From the NCBI GenBank assembly GCA_963978895.1, contig OZ022247.1, forward strand, positions 9,456,456 through 9,520,455: a DNA stretch of 64,000 nucleotides. The letters are read 5' to 3'. The stretch is from Erpobdella octoculata (lineage: Eukaryota > Annelida > Clitellata > Hirudinida > Erpobdellidae). Positions 23,533 through 37,200 of this stretch are shown here, piece by piece (position 1 is the first letter of the stretch; each line of letters opens with the position of its first letter). Below the pieces are notes generated by a model. The model saw nothing but the letters and a program-made list of their open reading frames with translations, was not told the DNA's origin and did no database searches. A program made the translations under genes and the position numbers.

Positions 23533-26500
23533 TCAGATGAAGCCATTCCGTCAGAAAACACTACTCCAAGCATGTCCAATGCCAGTCCCTATTAAGACAC
23601 TGGCAAATTCTGTTGGCCATCAAAAAGAAAGCACTGTTGCAGGATTGTACGATCTTGGTGAGACTATTGGTAAGGGACACTATGCTATTGTTAAACTCGC
23701 CCATCATGTATTCACTGGAGAAAAGGTTGCCGTGAAAGTAATCAATAAATCGAAATTAGACGAAGCATCTAAAGCTCATCTTTTTCAGGAAGTTAGGTGC
23801 ATGAAGCTGGTCCAACATGAAAATGTTGTCAAACTATACCAGGTGATAGACACACAGACAAAATTATATCTGATATTGGAGTTTGCTGACGGTGGAGATA
23901 TGTATGACTACATAATGAAACACGATAAAGGATTAAGTGAAGACCTTGCCAAGCATTATTTTTTACAGATTGTTAATGCCATCGACTTTTGTCACAAACT
24001 TCATGTTGTCCACAGAGATCTAAAGCCTGAAAATGTTGTTTTTTTCAAAAGTCAAAATGTTGTCAAGTTAACTGATTTTGGATTCAGCAACAGATTTGTT
24101 CCTGGCAATAAATTAGAGACTTCCTGTGGCTCTTTAGCTTATTCTGCACCTGAGATTTTACTTGGAGATTCTTATGATGCCCCAGCTGTCGGTGAGGAAC
24201 ATGTTTTTAATAACATTGAACAGTAGTTTAGTGAATGTTTCAAATATAAGTATGTGTAGACATATTTTGTCTCAAGAGGTTTTAGCACAGTTTAAAGAAA
24301 CATTTATTAATTATTGGTACTGGTAGAATTATATAATTGTTTATAGTTTGCTGTTGCAATTTTTTAGTCGTTTTTGTCATATTTCAGGCTAACCTTAATT
24401 TATAATTATTGTAGAATGTGGTGCATTAAGTTAGCACAACAATATTGTCAACAAATTTATTGTCCCCCAGAAAAAGTAGCTGTTTTTTAATTGTTTTAAG
24501 ATGGGATTTTATCAAAGTTTTGCATGTGTGAGATTTGCTCATTTTCTTCCTGGAAATGGCTTGTAAATTGTACTGAGTTTTGCCATTTTTTAGTTTTTGT
24601 GAAAAAGGATTGCTGCTTAAATTGTTTTCTAGAAGTGGTATTGTTATAACCTGGATCTTGTTTCATTTTGTCAGACTATGATTATATTGTCGAAAGGATA
24701 TAAATATTGTTATTCATTATTATTTTGAAAGTAATATGTTATACATACAATACATTCGTTTCTTGTCTATTCATAAAAAAATGTTATGTTACCAACAGAC
24801 ATTTGGAGTCTGGGTGTAATCTTGTACATGCTTGTATGTGGGGAGGCTCCTTTTCATGAAGCAAATGATAGTGAAACTCTTACAATGATTATGGATTGCA
24901 AATATACAATACCAAGTTATCTTTCAGAATCCTGTAAAGAGTGAGTTCTTTTAATTTTAATTTTTATTTTATTAGCTTTGTTTTGGTTGTAAAGGTGTGG
25001 AGTTGTTTACTTCCTTCAAGCTGGAGATAAAATTATATTATGAAATAATGCTTCTTTAATGTTTTCTCACACACATTTATAGTTTTGCCATATATGAACC
25101 AGTCAAAGCAGTTAGATATCATATTTTAAATCTGGCATGAGTGAGTTTTTAAAAATAAAGAAATAAACGCAATTATCTGTGATATAATCATTAATTTAAT
25201 AAGAATGACAGTTTTTGATGAATATTTTTTGTTTAAATTTGATACAATTTTGATGAATACAAATATTAGTAAATGTGATAGCTTTGTGTTGACGTGGATT
25301 TTTCAATCTGATATACAGTTAATAATCTTACTAAGTATAATAGCATTGTGTCAATTCGTATTATTGTAAAATAATGGCTAATATGATAGTTTTGCACATT
25401 TTGTTTGAATAATAAATCTTGTTTTGCTCTTCAACTGTTTGTTACAAGAAAACTTATATTCATTTTTACGTACCGATTTGTCTGGATAACTTATCTTACC
25501 GATCATCCTTATCATATGGATCTAGTATAGTATTTATTTCACAAGTTTTTTTTTTCAGAGTTGCTTATTATTTTTTATTTGTATTTCTTTTGTTATGACT
25601 CGTACAGGTTGATAGGAAAAATGTTGGTTAGGGAACCCAATGACAGAGCAAAACTGAGTGACATACTGTCACACCCGTGGCTCACTGATGGTAAAACATC
25701 ACAAACGAGGACAAGTGAGCTTCCTCTTGTGTGTCAAGAAGTCCTTTCAATTGAAGATCACAATTGTATTGTTGAAAAAATGATTGCTGGTAATTTTGCT
25801 ACTCTTCAAGAAATATCTGAGTATGTACTTTAAATTAATATTATGTAAACCATTTCAATGAAGCAAAAATAAGACAGATAATTATTTATTGCTATTCCCT
25901 CACATAATAATTCAGGCTGCATCTGTTGGTAATGGGATTTTTGCTCCGGTTTATTTTTGTTATTTTCATGTTTCAGCTAATTTTCAGCAGACATCATCTT
26001 TATGATATTCAATTCAATATGACGATTTTTAATGTGGTAACGTGGGTGAGTCTGCAAACTTCCATGCCACAAACAAGCATGCTTGTAACTGCAGTGTGAC
26101 CTCTGCCATGAAAGGTGATGACTGCAATCTCTTTTGAGTCTGAACGTCACTCACTCACACATGTGGCATCTGATTGTAAATATGGGAACCCTATTCATGC
26201 AGGCACTTTTATACTATCTTACACTTTTATTGCAGTTGATTTTTAGCCAATGCAGCTTTTGAAGAATGCGTGAGATATGATAATGTTTGCAAACCCTCAT
26301 TACCAGATTAGCAGCAGCATTGATAACATTGACTAAGGAGCTTTGGAAGCTTTGTCTGAACAGAGTTACAATAGCCAATTCTCCACACAGCTGAGGAAGT
26401 GACAAGTGTATTGAGAGATGTAACAGTATGAACTATTGCAATGATTTTGATTGCCTCCTAGCCAAACTGGATCTGTTGGAGACTTGTTCCTCTAATGACA

Positions 26501-29266
26501 TGTTAAAACCAAATGTTCCTTAATGCCAAAATCTAAACAGGCGTCATTCTAATGATATTCAATTCAAGGTGGCAATAGCGCCATTTACGTCAACATGAAA
26601 ACTTTTCAAATGTGAAACAAGTTAACGTAATTCTAACTTCTGCAGTTACTAAGCACAAATCAAACTATTGAAACTCAATTTCTACACCTCTACTCTATGT
26701 TAATAGAATACAATTTTATTAGTTCTGGGTTTGAAAAATAATATTTAAAAGGCATAAATGTGGGGAAGGTCCTTGAACTATTTTTACCTTCTTATGTAGA
26801 TGAGGGCAGCCTGCCTTGGATCGTTACTTGTGGAGGGACCTGATATGGAATAGGGGCGTTTTAAAAATAAATGATGATAATTCTGGAGAAATCATGTAAC
26901 TAGGATAGTCATAGTTTGAAGTGTCAAGTGCCACAATTTTTTTTTAAAGAATATTAATATTTAATAAATGTCTGCTTACAGTTCTCTAAGAGAGAAGGCA
27001 TATGACCACATTACAGCAACTTATTACTTGCTAGCAGAAAGGCTGCTAAAGAAACGAAGAGTTAGTTTGTCAGAAGGAATTATTCCTATCAATCCTGAAG
27101 TTAAAACTGTACTATCTCCTCTTGCTCTCTCACCAAGGTCAGTTTGTGCTAACTTTTATCTGCTATAAACCAGTTTAAAAACAAACGTTATGTTTGTTAT
27201 GTGGAGTGGTGTACTTTGGTTCTATACCTGCTGAGCTTTTATCATTTGTTAGAGTACAATTAAGTATTTAGAAAGACTAGTACATTCAACACAATATGAT
27301 TGTCTGCATTATATATGTTATTTAATAATTGCTTTCTCATATGAGTATTGATGCAGTCATATAATTTCCAATACACATCACATTAAATCTTAATTGTCTT
27401 TGTCTGAGTTCAAGACATCATATAAATTTCACTTATTGCACAATCATACTTAAGCAGCCCTTTTGGTGGGTCTGACCATGGAATTTACTGCTAGTTACAA
27501 CTGCCATGAATACTTTATTGCATTTAATTGGAGTTTTCTTTAGTGTTTTGTTTTATTTGTAGACGTTTTTTTGTGAATAAATGAAATCAAAAAAATTATT
27601 GATGCTGTCATATTATTCTCAATATTTCATATAATTATTGATGCAGCCATATTATTTCCAATATTTCATATAATTATTGATGTAGCCATATTATTTCCAA
27701 TATTTCATATAATTATTGATGCAGTCATATTCTCAATATTTCATATAATTATTGATGCAATATTTACAATATTCCAATATTGATTCAGCCATATTATTTC
27801 CAATATTTCATATAATTATTGATGCAGCTTTATTATTTTCAATATATCATACGATTGGTGGTGCAGTCATATTAGTCTCGTTATTTCATATTTTCAGGAC
27901 ATCAAGTTCGAGTTGCGACATACCCAAAAACATGACAGGAGATCTAGAGAGGAGTCGAACGCCTTTCGAATGTCTTGTATCTCCACCAAGTTCTCACATC
28001 TCCCCTGCCAATTCGTCATGCTTTCTCAACCCAATCTCTCTCGAAGATGATGATGATACATGCACCGTTTCAGTTAAAAGAGATTTCCAGTCCCAGCAGT
28101 CGTTTCGGAGCCGGAATACTCCTTCCCCTTCTCATTCCCCATCCTTGGTTTCATTTCCCATTGGTCTGGGCCCTGCGCTGGCTGGCCGACCACTGTTCAC
28201 TGTTCAAAGTTCTCCTCAACTTTTGAATGAGATTTGCGAAGAAGAAGAATCAGACATAGAAGACAACTCAAGAGAGACTTCATTAATGACTTTGAATTTA
28301 ACCTCACAAAAAGCTAACGGAAGTAGAAATAAAAATCTGGAAAGCATGAGAAGAAAGAAAATGTCAGCCAGGAACAGGGGGGCGTCTAACATCAGCAGTT
28401 CAGAAGATGTCAGTGAATCAGAAGAACAGAGTGGCACAAGGCGAGGGATGACGAGATGTAGACTTCAAAGGTGTGGCCGAAACGACATGATGAGAAGGGA
28501 CAGTAGTGAACATTCAAGTGACACGGACGGACAGAGTGGTTTCTTGGGTAGAGGACGAGTTCTCAATGATCTTCATCATAACCATCATAGTTATCAATCA
28601 CAGAAAAAACAAAATAACGATTCACAATGCAACAACTTTTCATCATCAGACAATAAAAGATATGCCAGGGACGTACTGACTGACAACAGCGACAACATAA
28701 GTGAAATCGATGATTCGCGAGAAGATCTGGAACATGAACCTCAAATTCACTTACTGAAGGCGGCTCTCAAAAAGCTTAGTGCCTCCATCGGCGAACAGGA
28801 AAAGCAGGCTTTTAGTGTTGGCATGGTTCGGAAAGATTTAAATCTCGGTGATGATGAAAATAGAAACAAGTTATCTTCTGTGATGGAAGAAAATCTCAAC
28901 CAATCCACCTCATCATTATCTTCTTCATCGCTGTCAATTTCTTCTGATGTACGATATCATGTCAGAAGAACCACTTCATTAGGTAACATAAGTAACATAC
29001 AATGGAACTCTCTGAAGTTCTTAGACTTACAATCCCCCAAGCTGACTGAAAAATGTGTACTTGAAAGAATGATGATGATGGTATGGGATGAGACAGAATG
29101 CTACGCAGAGGGCCAAAACCACTTTCGACCCCTCAATCCTAGAAATTCCTACATATACAGATCGGTTGACACCAGTTTACAAGATGAAACCAACTACAAC
29201 GGGCCGCTAATTAAGAATTGGTCTTCGGTCGATAGGCCTCCTCTCAACATTTCTTTGCTTGCTTGA
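23533..29266 (+). CDS. SNRK: SNRK, SNF-related serine/threonine kinase, five coding exons
   Basis: AMPK-related kinase of the SNRK family; in animals it is activated by LKB1 and acts in the cytosol and nucleus. Exons: 23533-24191 (ATG at 23537, just after an acceptor, so a 5' UTR exon lies upstream), 24799-24940, 25608-25820, 26982-27137 and 27898-29266. About 844 residues against 765 in human. The kinase domain shows [12 protein letters not shown] (P-loop), VAVKVINK (Lys), [11 protein letters not shown] (catalytic loop), LTDFGFSN (DFG), the activation-loop stretch [12 protein letters not shown] and [19 protein letters not shown]-like segment follows ([16 protein letters not shown]). The long last exon is Ser/Asp/Glu-rich and of low complexity, with only the [13 protein letters not shown] block resembling the vertebrate tail. 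All exon phases join. Possible polyadenylation signal aataaataaa near 29481. Confidence 0.96.
27596..27890. repeat. 39-bp minisatellite in SNRK intron 4
   Basis: About seven imperfect units of attattgatgcagccatatt plus atttccaatatttcatata run up to the acceptor of the last SNRK exon (27897). The repeat is open in the exon frame, so an ATG-to-stop frame starts falsely at 27752. The true exon begins at 27898. Confidence 0.85.
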
Positions 29267-29517
29267 ATTCATGTTTTGTAAATTATTTAGAATAATTAAA
29301 TACTACCTTGCTGTTTGTACCATAGAATTGAAATAATATTTGGACTATTTTATTGTAGATTTTAAGATGTTACTAATACCTCCTTGTGGAAATTTTTGTA
29401 TAAGTAATGTCTGTATCACGAATTGTCTCAAGCCTGGCAGTGTGGAAAATTAAATAATTATTTCATCTAAGAACTTTTAAAATAAATAAAATCTTTAAAA
29501 TAATTCTAGCAAGTCAT
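29267..29517. other. Convergent SNRK / NAA20 3' intergenic spacer
   Basis: Only 251 bp separate the two stop codons. Plus-strand aataaa (about 29481) and minus-strand AATAAA (plus ttttatt, about 29348) suggest that the two 3' UTRs overlap. Confidence 0.7.
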
Positions 29518-29826
29518 TTATGTCTCAAGTTCTTCAGGCCTGATGTCTCTTGGGTACTTCTGCATGGATTTCTTGTCTACATCTCTCACCAGTGCTTTCC
29601 TCATGTCTATAAAAAAACATAGTTTAAGTTTAAAAAAACAATCAAATTAGAGATTGACTTGTAATTTTGTTTTTTCTATCTTATCTTGTTGCTATTACTT
29701 TTCGTATGTTCATTCTGTGATTTTGAGTAAATGTGGAGATGAAGTGCATGTGAAATGATATTTCTTTTCTTAAATCATGGCAGAATTCAAACTTGAATGC
29801 AGGTTGTGTTGAATTATTTTCTATCT

Positions 29827-29878
<52 letters not shown>

Positions 29879-32800
29879 TGCTAAAATGGGTAAATAAAAA
29901 TGAAATGAAATATAAAAACACCATGTGCATCCTCATCCACTTCTCCGGAGTAATAGTCGATTATATTCCTGTACACGACGTACCCCAACTTTTTGTACAT
30001 TTCTATTGCAACCTTGTTTGAGACCCTCACAAAAAGATCCACAAAGTAGCACTTTTTCCTAGATTAAGTAAAAAATATATGATAATCTACCCGCAGATCA
30101 CAATAAGGGGCATCTAATTATTACCTCCACGTGGAGATGCACAGACTAAACATGATGTACAAGGATAACTATCAGATCATGGCAGCCATCTTCACTTATA
30201 ATTTAAAAAAAAGAATATGACTACCAACCTAGTTCTGTTTATTCAATATAAATAGAAAGATGTTTATAAAATAAATTAACAATAAAAAGAACTGAGTTTA
30301 CTTATTTGAAGGCTTTGAGACAAGCCAATAAATATGTAAGGTCTTGAAAGGCTCAGACTTCTGTATTTAGAATGAAGTAGTTTTTTTGGCTTTGTGTTTT
30401 TTGGCTTTTTGTGGAACTTGAAGCAGGAGCTTACATCAAAAGGACTGGAGTTAAAATTATTACCAGACCAAAGGAGCTTGCTACCTAAAAAGATTGTTGG
30501 TTGGAGAGGAATAGAATGTTCTTTCAGCAACAGTGGCTGCTGATCTTAATAACTTGACTTTGGAAAAGAAAAATGTGTATTAAAAAAAAATATTTGTATA
30601 AAAAGAAAAATGTGTCTTTATAGAAACATATTTGTATATAATAAGATTTGTGTAAAAAGAACTAGTAAATCAAAAAACGAAGTTTTTTAAAAACACACTT
30701 TTATATAATCGATTGTGTAGGCCACGTTCTGTTACATAAACAACGAGCATATTAGCATAGACAATAAATAGTTCGACGAAAATATCACAAATAAATTATT
30801 TAATTAAATTTTCCAATCGATCCAACAATTTGATAGAATGCATTGTTGATCAGTTCGGAGGTATGTTTAAATTTTTAAGTCTCTAGCTCATCGGGAAGTT
30901 AGTTTAAATTCGATTGCAACATTTGACGACAGACAGAGAAGTCAATTTAAGTAAAAATGTGTCTTTATAGAAACATATTTGTATTGAGAAAATTCTAACA
31001 CGATTGAACTGGAAGGTCAAAAATCGAGTTTTTGTGAATATTATAAATAGATGGTCTCCAGGGTCACCAAAATTCTTAAAACTTGTTTTGCTCTAAGAAC
31101 CACTTCAAAACTATAATAGCAAAAATACAAAGGGACTTCTTACTGTTCGGAGATGTACTCCAAAATGTTCATCAATTTGGCAGCTACTCCCAATCTTCGG
31201 TACTCTGGAGCAACTGTGAGTGCAGTTACATGGCCATGCCAGTTTTCTCCTCCACCTTCTGCTTTACCCATAACTTCATTAGAAAAAAAAACTATGAATG
31301 ATGTTGTAAAATTTAATCAACACACATAATTTCCTATGTGTATCTTGCATAAGGCAGCAGTCATCTGTTGATAATAGTGCGTGCAGGCCTACAATATAAG
31401 CCATTTTGCAATTCATACTGTCAACCCTAAAGATAAAAAATGATATGCAATATTTTAAAAAATCTATTATTTTTGACAGACTATCTCTAGTATACTAACA
31501 TAAAAAAAATAATTTTATTCAACTCACTATATCCCATAATTTCTCCTGAAGGAGACTCAGCGACATGAAAATATTCAGGATGATGTGCAAAATATTGGAG
31601 GTAAAATGACAAGCCATACTGATGTGATTTAAGAAAACTTTTGTTTCAGAAACTTTGTTCTATTATCAATTCCAGATTTAAATAAATTATGATTAAGAGA
31701 ATAGTAAGAGGCAAGGATACAGTTTCTGTCAGTGGATCCAAATTCCTGTAGGACATTAAATAAATAAATAAATTTTGAGAATGTTTAACATGGCAATAGT
31801 TGTTAGACTTTTAAGTCACAAATCACTTATCAAACTTTTCCTCACTTAACCCATTTACAGAGAACCAGATGTATCATTTTTCAAGTGCATACCAATACCT
31901 TTATAGACATTGGTTACCCAAGCAGGATTTAAACCTCTAAACTTCAAGCCTAACCGACATACCACCACTGGGATTTAATAAGGTGTTACATAAAAGCGTA
32001 TATCTCGAGAACTAATAAACTCCCAATAAAAAATTTTTATATAAAAATCATTGTAAAATAAACCTGGATCAAAACAACGACAAATAAAGAATTTTGCACA
32101 GTTCATTTTCATTTGAACTTTACTTCAAAGTCACTTGTTTATGCTTTTCTGTTTGGCTCATTATGTATTTGATGTAAAAATGTAATTTTTTTTTGAAAAA
32201 TCGAATTGACTTTATTACTCTAAGATGGTAAAATTTCATAGTTCTATGACTTTGATGGGCATGGCTACCTCTTTCCAAAGTTGAGGAGTCACATAAAATA
32301 AATGCACCCTAGTGCGCAAGGCCAGAACCTTTGAAATGCTTATGCTTTTCTGTCTCGCTCATTTGATGTAGAAATGTAATTTTTTTGTTTTTGAAAAATC
32401 GAATGAACCACTACTGAAGATGACGGAGTAGACTACGACCTACAGACGGAAAGCCTGATAGCAGATGTAATCACCGAGGATTTGACTTTTGATATTTAAA
32501 TAACTTTTTTATCTGATTTTTTTAATATTTCATTGTTTTGTTGTTATTTTCTAAATAAAAATGTAAAAATAAATAGTACAACAACTAATGACTTTTGAAT
32601 TCAAATTTATAACTCTTACGAGCTAGGCTTTTTCAGCGTGTGCACTCAATGCTCTACGTATGCCTGTTAATTGAGCTTAGGTCGTTAGAACCAGTTTTTA
32701 ACAGCCTTGAATGTTTCTAGCGCGCTGCTATTATTAAATATACACTTTTTAAAAAATTTTTGGTATATTTGGACTCAAATTATATATCTTTATAAGAATA

Positions 32801-33078
32801 TTTTATTCATTTCAATTAAAATATTGTTTTATTTTTCTGTGCGACTGCCCATTCCTAGACGCTAGACCTAGTTAAGTAGTCCTAGCTGACCTTAGCTCTA
32901 GCAAGTCTAGCAGCTCTAGCTATTCAAAAAGCTGGTTAAATTTCACTTGCAAGATTTGTGTACAGAGAAAGCCACACACACACAGATTGTAATCTAAATT
33001 AAAGTTTGTAAAAAAACAAACTTACACGTTGTTAAATCTGAATAAATCGTCACAAGTAAAAGGCCGAATAGTAGTCAT
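29518..33078 (-). CDS. NAA20: NAA20, catalytic subunit of the NatB N-terminal acetyltransferase, six exons
   Basis: Transfers acetyl from acetyl-CoA to nascent chains that begin Met-Asp/Glu/Asn/Gln, on the ribosome with NAA25. Minus-strand exons: 33026-33078, 31721-31745, 31528-31618, 31144-31273, 29922-30058 and 29518-29606; 174 residues (human 178). It starts MTTIRPFTCDDLFRFNN. Exon 2 is a 25-bp micro-exon (NLDPLTET). Exon 3 has YGLSFYLQYFAHHPEYF. Exon 4 has NWHGHVTALTVAPEYRRLGVA, the GNAT acetyl-CoA loop (RRLGVA). Exon 5 has YFVDLFVRVSN and MYKKLGYVVYR. Exon 6 has HDMRKAL to RPEELET before TAA. All phases join and all introns are GT-AG. Identity is very secure; the exons were each too short to stand out as ORFs. 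Confidence 0.96.
29828..29877. repeat. (TA)n microsatellite in NAA20 intron 5
   Basis: About 25 uninterrupted TA dinucleotides, about 45 bp from the exon 5 donor. Confidence 0.95.
30668..30940. repeat. Dispersed repeat family C, copy 2 (NAA20 intron 4)
   Basis: Near-identical to 8790-9065 over about 260 bp, ending at the same gacgacagacag position. A flanking 28-bp word (aatgtg, tctttatagaaacatatttg) occurs both at 30608 and at 30956, so the copy interrupts or duplicates local sequence. Confidence 0.8.
32915..33012 (-). repeat. Dispersed repeat family A, truncated copy 5 beside the NAA20 exon 1 donor
   Basis: Has tattcaaaaagctggttaaa, ttgcaagatttgtgtacag, cacacacacagattgtaat and aaagtttgtaaaaaa. 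It ends about 12 bp inside intron 1 from the donor at 33025. Confidence 0.75.
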
Positions 33079-33508
33079 TTTCCGATATAATACGCAAGTT
33101 TTAGAAACAAAAGTAAACAAAAAGCGTAGGTAAAATGCTGAGTAATAGTGGGCCGGCTAACTGATCAAAAACCCCTTCATCGTGCAAACGCTATTGACAA
33201 GCAAGAAAATTACATATTTGCAATCAGAAAAATATGCTTGTAATTACCAAATATTTTTTCATTTTGGAAAATTGAAAAAAAATCACCTTTTTTGGTCTCG
33301 CTCCTGTATGAATAGCGCATTATCACAAGCGATCAAACTGGCAAAAAAAATAAATATTTTGTTTTTTTGTTGGTTTGCATATTCATAATGTGAAAAATAA
33401 AAAAAAACAAAAAAAATATATGAATATGAATAGTTAAATTTTGAGTTAGTAGACCTACGGAAACGAGACATGACTTCTGTCTCAAGTGCGTGTCTCGATG
33501 CTGCAGTT

Positions 33509-33517
33509 AGCCGGCTC
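33509..33517. repeat. 9-bp target site duplication of the MULE, left
   Basis: AGCCGGCTC, repeated exactly at 42576-42584. Nine bases is the usual Mutator-type duplication length. Confidence 0.88.
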
Positions 33518-33660
33518 GCGCCTTTTTTTTCTACGCAAGACTTGAGGCCTCATTAATTATTCATGAGATTCAACAGCACTTGATTAGTTGAGGCGGATAT
33601 GGAGTTTTTAAGGCCAAAATTTGAGGTCTCATTAATTATTCATGAGACCTGGAAAAACCA
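33518..33660 (+). repeat. MULE left terminal inverted repeat
   Basis: Matches the reverse complement of about 42437-42575 with few mismatches. The word gaggcctcattaattattcatgag is itself repeated in direct orientation at 33543 and, slightly changed, at 33623; such subterminal repeats may be transposase binding sites (inference). Confidence 0.85.
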
Positions 33661-33988
33661 ACCAAATCCTCCATCTTTCTTATTTTATCTGAACTTGTAT
33701 TATGGCGGCGTCAAAAGATTGCGATTTCGAAGTAAATATTCGTGCATGTGGTTTTTGTGGCTCTGAGATTAATGAAAAAATGCTTTCAAAGCTGCAAGTA
33801 CGTTATTTAAATTATTTAAATTTTTTAATTTACGTAGTGGTTGAAGCGATCTAAAATCTAAAAGTATTAATTTTAATTGCATTTCTTTTTGATTATATTG
33901 TTCCTTAGGATATTCTCCCTTCAGGAGTGCAATACCTGGTTGATTCATGCTCTGAAAGTGGTAGTGGGCTTGAAGTAACGATGCATGC

Positions 33989-34208
33989 TGTTATGGATAC
34001 ATTTAATTGTATTAATTATATATTTTTATAATTGACTGTTAATATTAATATCTACGGTTGTGGATATTAATATCTTTGTTTTCCTTCCATTAACGTCCTT
34101 TTTTTGAGTTTCTCTCTCGTTGTTGATGGCTGAGCGCTGTATCGTTTTTATGGTTAAATAAACTATATTCGAAATATAACTAACGTCGTTGTTTATCGGG
34201 TCATAACA
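33989..34208 (+). repeat. Gypsy 5' LTR
   Basis: 220 bp, TG...CA, contains aataaacta (polyadenylation-type) near 34157. Same sequence as 37914-38133 by visual comparison. Confidence 0.95.
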
Positions 34209-34229
34209 TTTTGGCGACGAGGATTTGAA

Positions 34230-37200
34230 ATGGCTGAAGAAAAGTTTTATTCACTCATGGCTACGTTTTTGGAGGAAAACCGACGCCGAGACGAAGAAAA
34301 CCGACGCCGAGATGAAGAAAACCGCAAACGTGAGGAGGAGATGCGTACGCAAATTCTCGAAGACAATCGCAAACGCGAAGAGGTTTTTGCAGAACTCATT
34401 CGGTCGATGAAGTTTCAATCAAGTGGTCCAGTTTCAATGGTTAGAAACAAACCAGATTTGGTACCAGAGTTGATGAGACAAATTTCGGAATTCAGCCATG
34501 ACCCCGAGTCCGGTAGGACATTCTCAAAGTGGATTGATCGTTTCGAAGCAGTTATGATCAGCCATGGTACCGAGTTATCCGACCCAGATAAAACGCAAGC
34601 ACTCGTGTCGAAGTTGGACTTGCAATCGTACGGGAGTTTCACCGACCACATCTTGCCGAAAACAACAAAAGATCTGACCTACGACGAAACCAAGGAAATT
34701 TTGGAGTCGCTGTTTGGGGACAAGGTCTCGGTTTTCAGGAGAAGGTTCGACATGTTCAGGTTGGTAATTGGTGATCTTGGGTACAGCAAGCTAGGTTCAA
34801 CAATAAATAGAATGACGGCACTGGCTCAAGTCGAACAAATGTCAAAAGAACATTTTAAATGTCTTGTTTTTGTTTCGGCACTGCAAGGAGCTCGACATGC
34901 TGACATCCGAACAAGGTTGTTGAGGAAACTGGAGACTCAAGAGGAGTGCACGTTAGCTGACCTTGTTAAAGAATGCGAATTCGTAACGAGTTTGAAAATA
35001 GATTCGGACGTCATCGACAATGTACAAAATGTTAATGCAGTAAAACAAATGAACAGGAAGAAGCCTCGACCTGGGTTCCCTAGCAAGGATATCCCCCGAT
35101 CTTCTACCAAAGGTAATTGTTTCATCTGTGGTTCGCCAGAACATTTTAGAAAAGATTGTCCGAAAAATCAGCCAAAAGCTCAACAGAGAAAAAATAAAGC
35201 AATTAAGAAGATTGTTGGTAATGTGGTTGCCAATCGGAGGTACACTGAGGTTAATTTTGGTGACACTCAGGTTAGAATGCAGTTAGATTCTGGTGCCGAC
35301 GTCACACTCATCAACAAGGAAACATGGGAACAAATCGGTTCACCTGCCTTGGAGAGGTCAACGACGACACTGGGAGCTGCAAATGGAAGTCCGATTGAGG
35401 TCCTGGGACAATTTGATGTAAAGTTCACCTGTGGAGGACATTCAGGTCACGGTCGCTGCTACGTGGCTGACAAAGTCGAGCAATTGTTAGGCATCGAATG
35501 GATGAACCAACTTCCTCCTCTTCAAAAAGCATTCAACGCCATCTGCTGCAAAATTGAGCAGAAGCCAAAGGAGGAAGGGGAACATCTTGCCAGCAGTTTG
35601 AGTGAATGTTTTCCAGATGTTTTCAAGGAAGAATTGGGAAAATGTCAAACAAAAGCTCAATTGTTCGTCAAGCAGGGAACACGTCCAATCTTCTGCCGAC
35701 AGAGAAAGATTCCGTTTGCTCGGGAAGAAGCAGTTAACGTGGAGCTGGAGCGTTTGGTGCAGCAGGGAGTTCTGAAGAAGGTTGACTACAGCAACTGGGC
35801 CGCCCCGATTGTTGTGGTTGCCAAGAAAAATGGAGCAGTCAGGATATGTGCAGACTTCAAAACAGGACTCAACGATGCACTGGAAATGCACCGACACCCG
35901 CTACCTGTGCCCGATGAAATCTTTGCTCGTCTGAACCAAGGCGCATGGTTCACTCAGATTGACTTCGCTGACGCATGCTTGCAGATGGAAGTTGAAGACG
36001 ACTCGAAGGAACTGGTCACAATTAATACACACAAAGGTTTGTTCCAGTACCAGCGATTGCCTTTTGGAGTCAAATGCGCACCTGGCATTTTTCAAGAAGC
36101 TATGGATCGAATGATCACAGGACTGGAAGGTTGTGCAGCATATCTAGATGATGTCATAGTGACCGGATCTACGCTGGATGAACACAATCGAAATGTTAAA
36201 GCTTTGTTCAAGAAAATCGCTGAGAGTGGATTTCGTGTACGAATGGAAAAGTGTTCATTTGCTAAAGAAGAAATCAAGTTTTTGGGGCACATTGTTTCAA
36301 GAGATGGCCGTCGACCAGACCCCGAGAAAATTCAAGCGATTGTTGAAATGCCAGAGCCTAAGGATGCAAAGCAGTTAAAATCATTCTTAGGCATGATAAG
36401 CTATTATTCGTCCTTTGTACCAGAGATGCGATCAATGAGGGGCCCTTTGGACGATCTCGAAAGGAAGGACACATTTGAATGGACTGCAGAGCACCAGGAA
36501 GTTTTAAGAAAGCTAAAGAAAGTGCTGCAGTCAGATCTGTTGTTGACGCACTACGACCCTGAACTGGACATTGTCGTTGCTGCGGACGCGTGTGAATATG
36601 GAATCGGAGCTGTGATCTCCCATCGTTTTCCAAACGGCATGGAAAAAGCAATTGCACACGCCAGTAGAGCTCTCACAAAGGCTGAGAAGAACTACGGACA
36701 GATAGAGAAGGAAGCTCTTGCCTTGGTATTCGCAGTGAGAAAATTCCACCGCTATGTTTATGGCAGACGCTTCATGCTGCTGACAGATCACAAGCCCTTA
36801 CTATCTATTTTTGGATCAAAGGTTGGTGTATCTGCTCACTCAGCAAATCGACTACAACGATGGGAACTCGTCTTGCTTGCTTACGACTTCAACATCGAGT
36901 ACAGACGATCTACCCACTTTGGACAAGCCGATGCACTATCCCGTCTTATCACTTCAAGAAAACTGCAGGAAGATGATGACATCGTTATCGCAAAGATTGA
37001 AATGGATGTCAACGCAGTTCAGAGTGATGTTATCCGACACTTGCCTGTCACTAAGGAGGAAATTCGTAGGATGACCGAAGAAGACTCCGAGCTAAAGTTG
37101 GTTGTGGAAACCGTCAGAACAGGACGATGGCCGAGATTTCAGTCAGGATCGCTCCTACACGCCTACCACAGCCGTGCTACAAACATGTCTGTTTGTAATG

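Noticed and set aside
27752..27897. N-terminal 48 residues of the long SNRK frame, which look like a membrane segment
   Set aside because: They are translated from the 39-bp intronic minisatellite. The acceptor at 27897 and phase agreement with exon 4 set the true exon start at 27898.
33509..33524. GCCGGCTCGCGCC as the MULE terminal sequence
   Set aside because: It aligns poorly (one-base gap) with the other end. Treating AGCCGGCTC as the 9-bp duplication and GCGCC as the element end gives perfect agreement on both sides.
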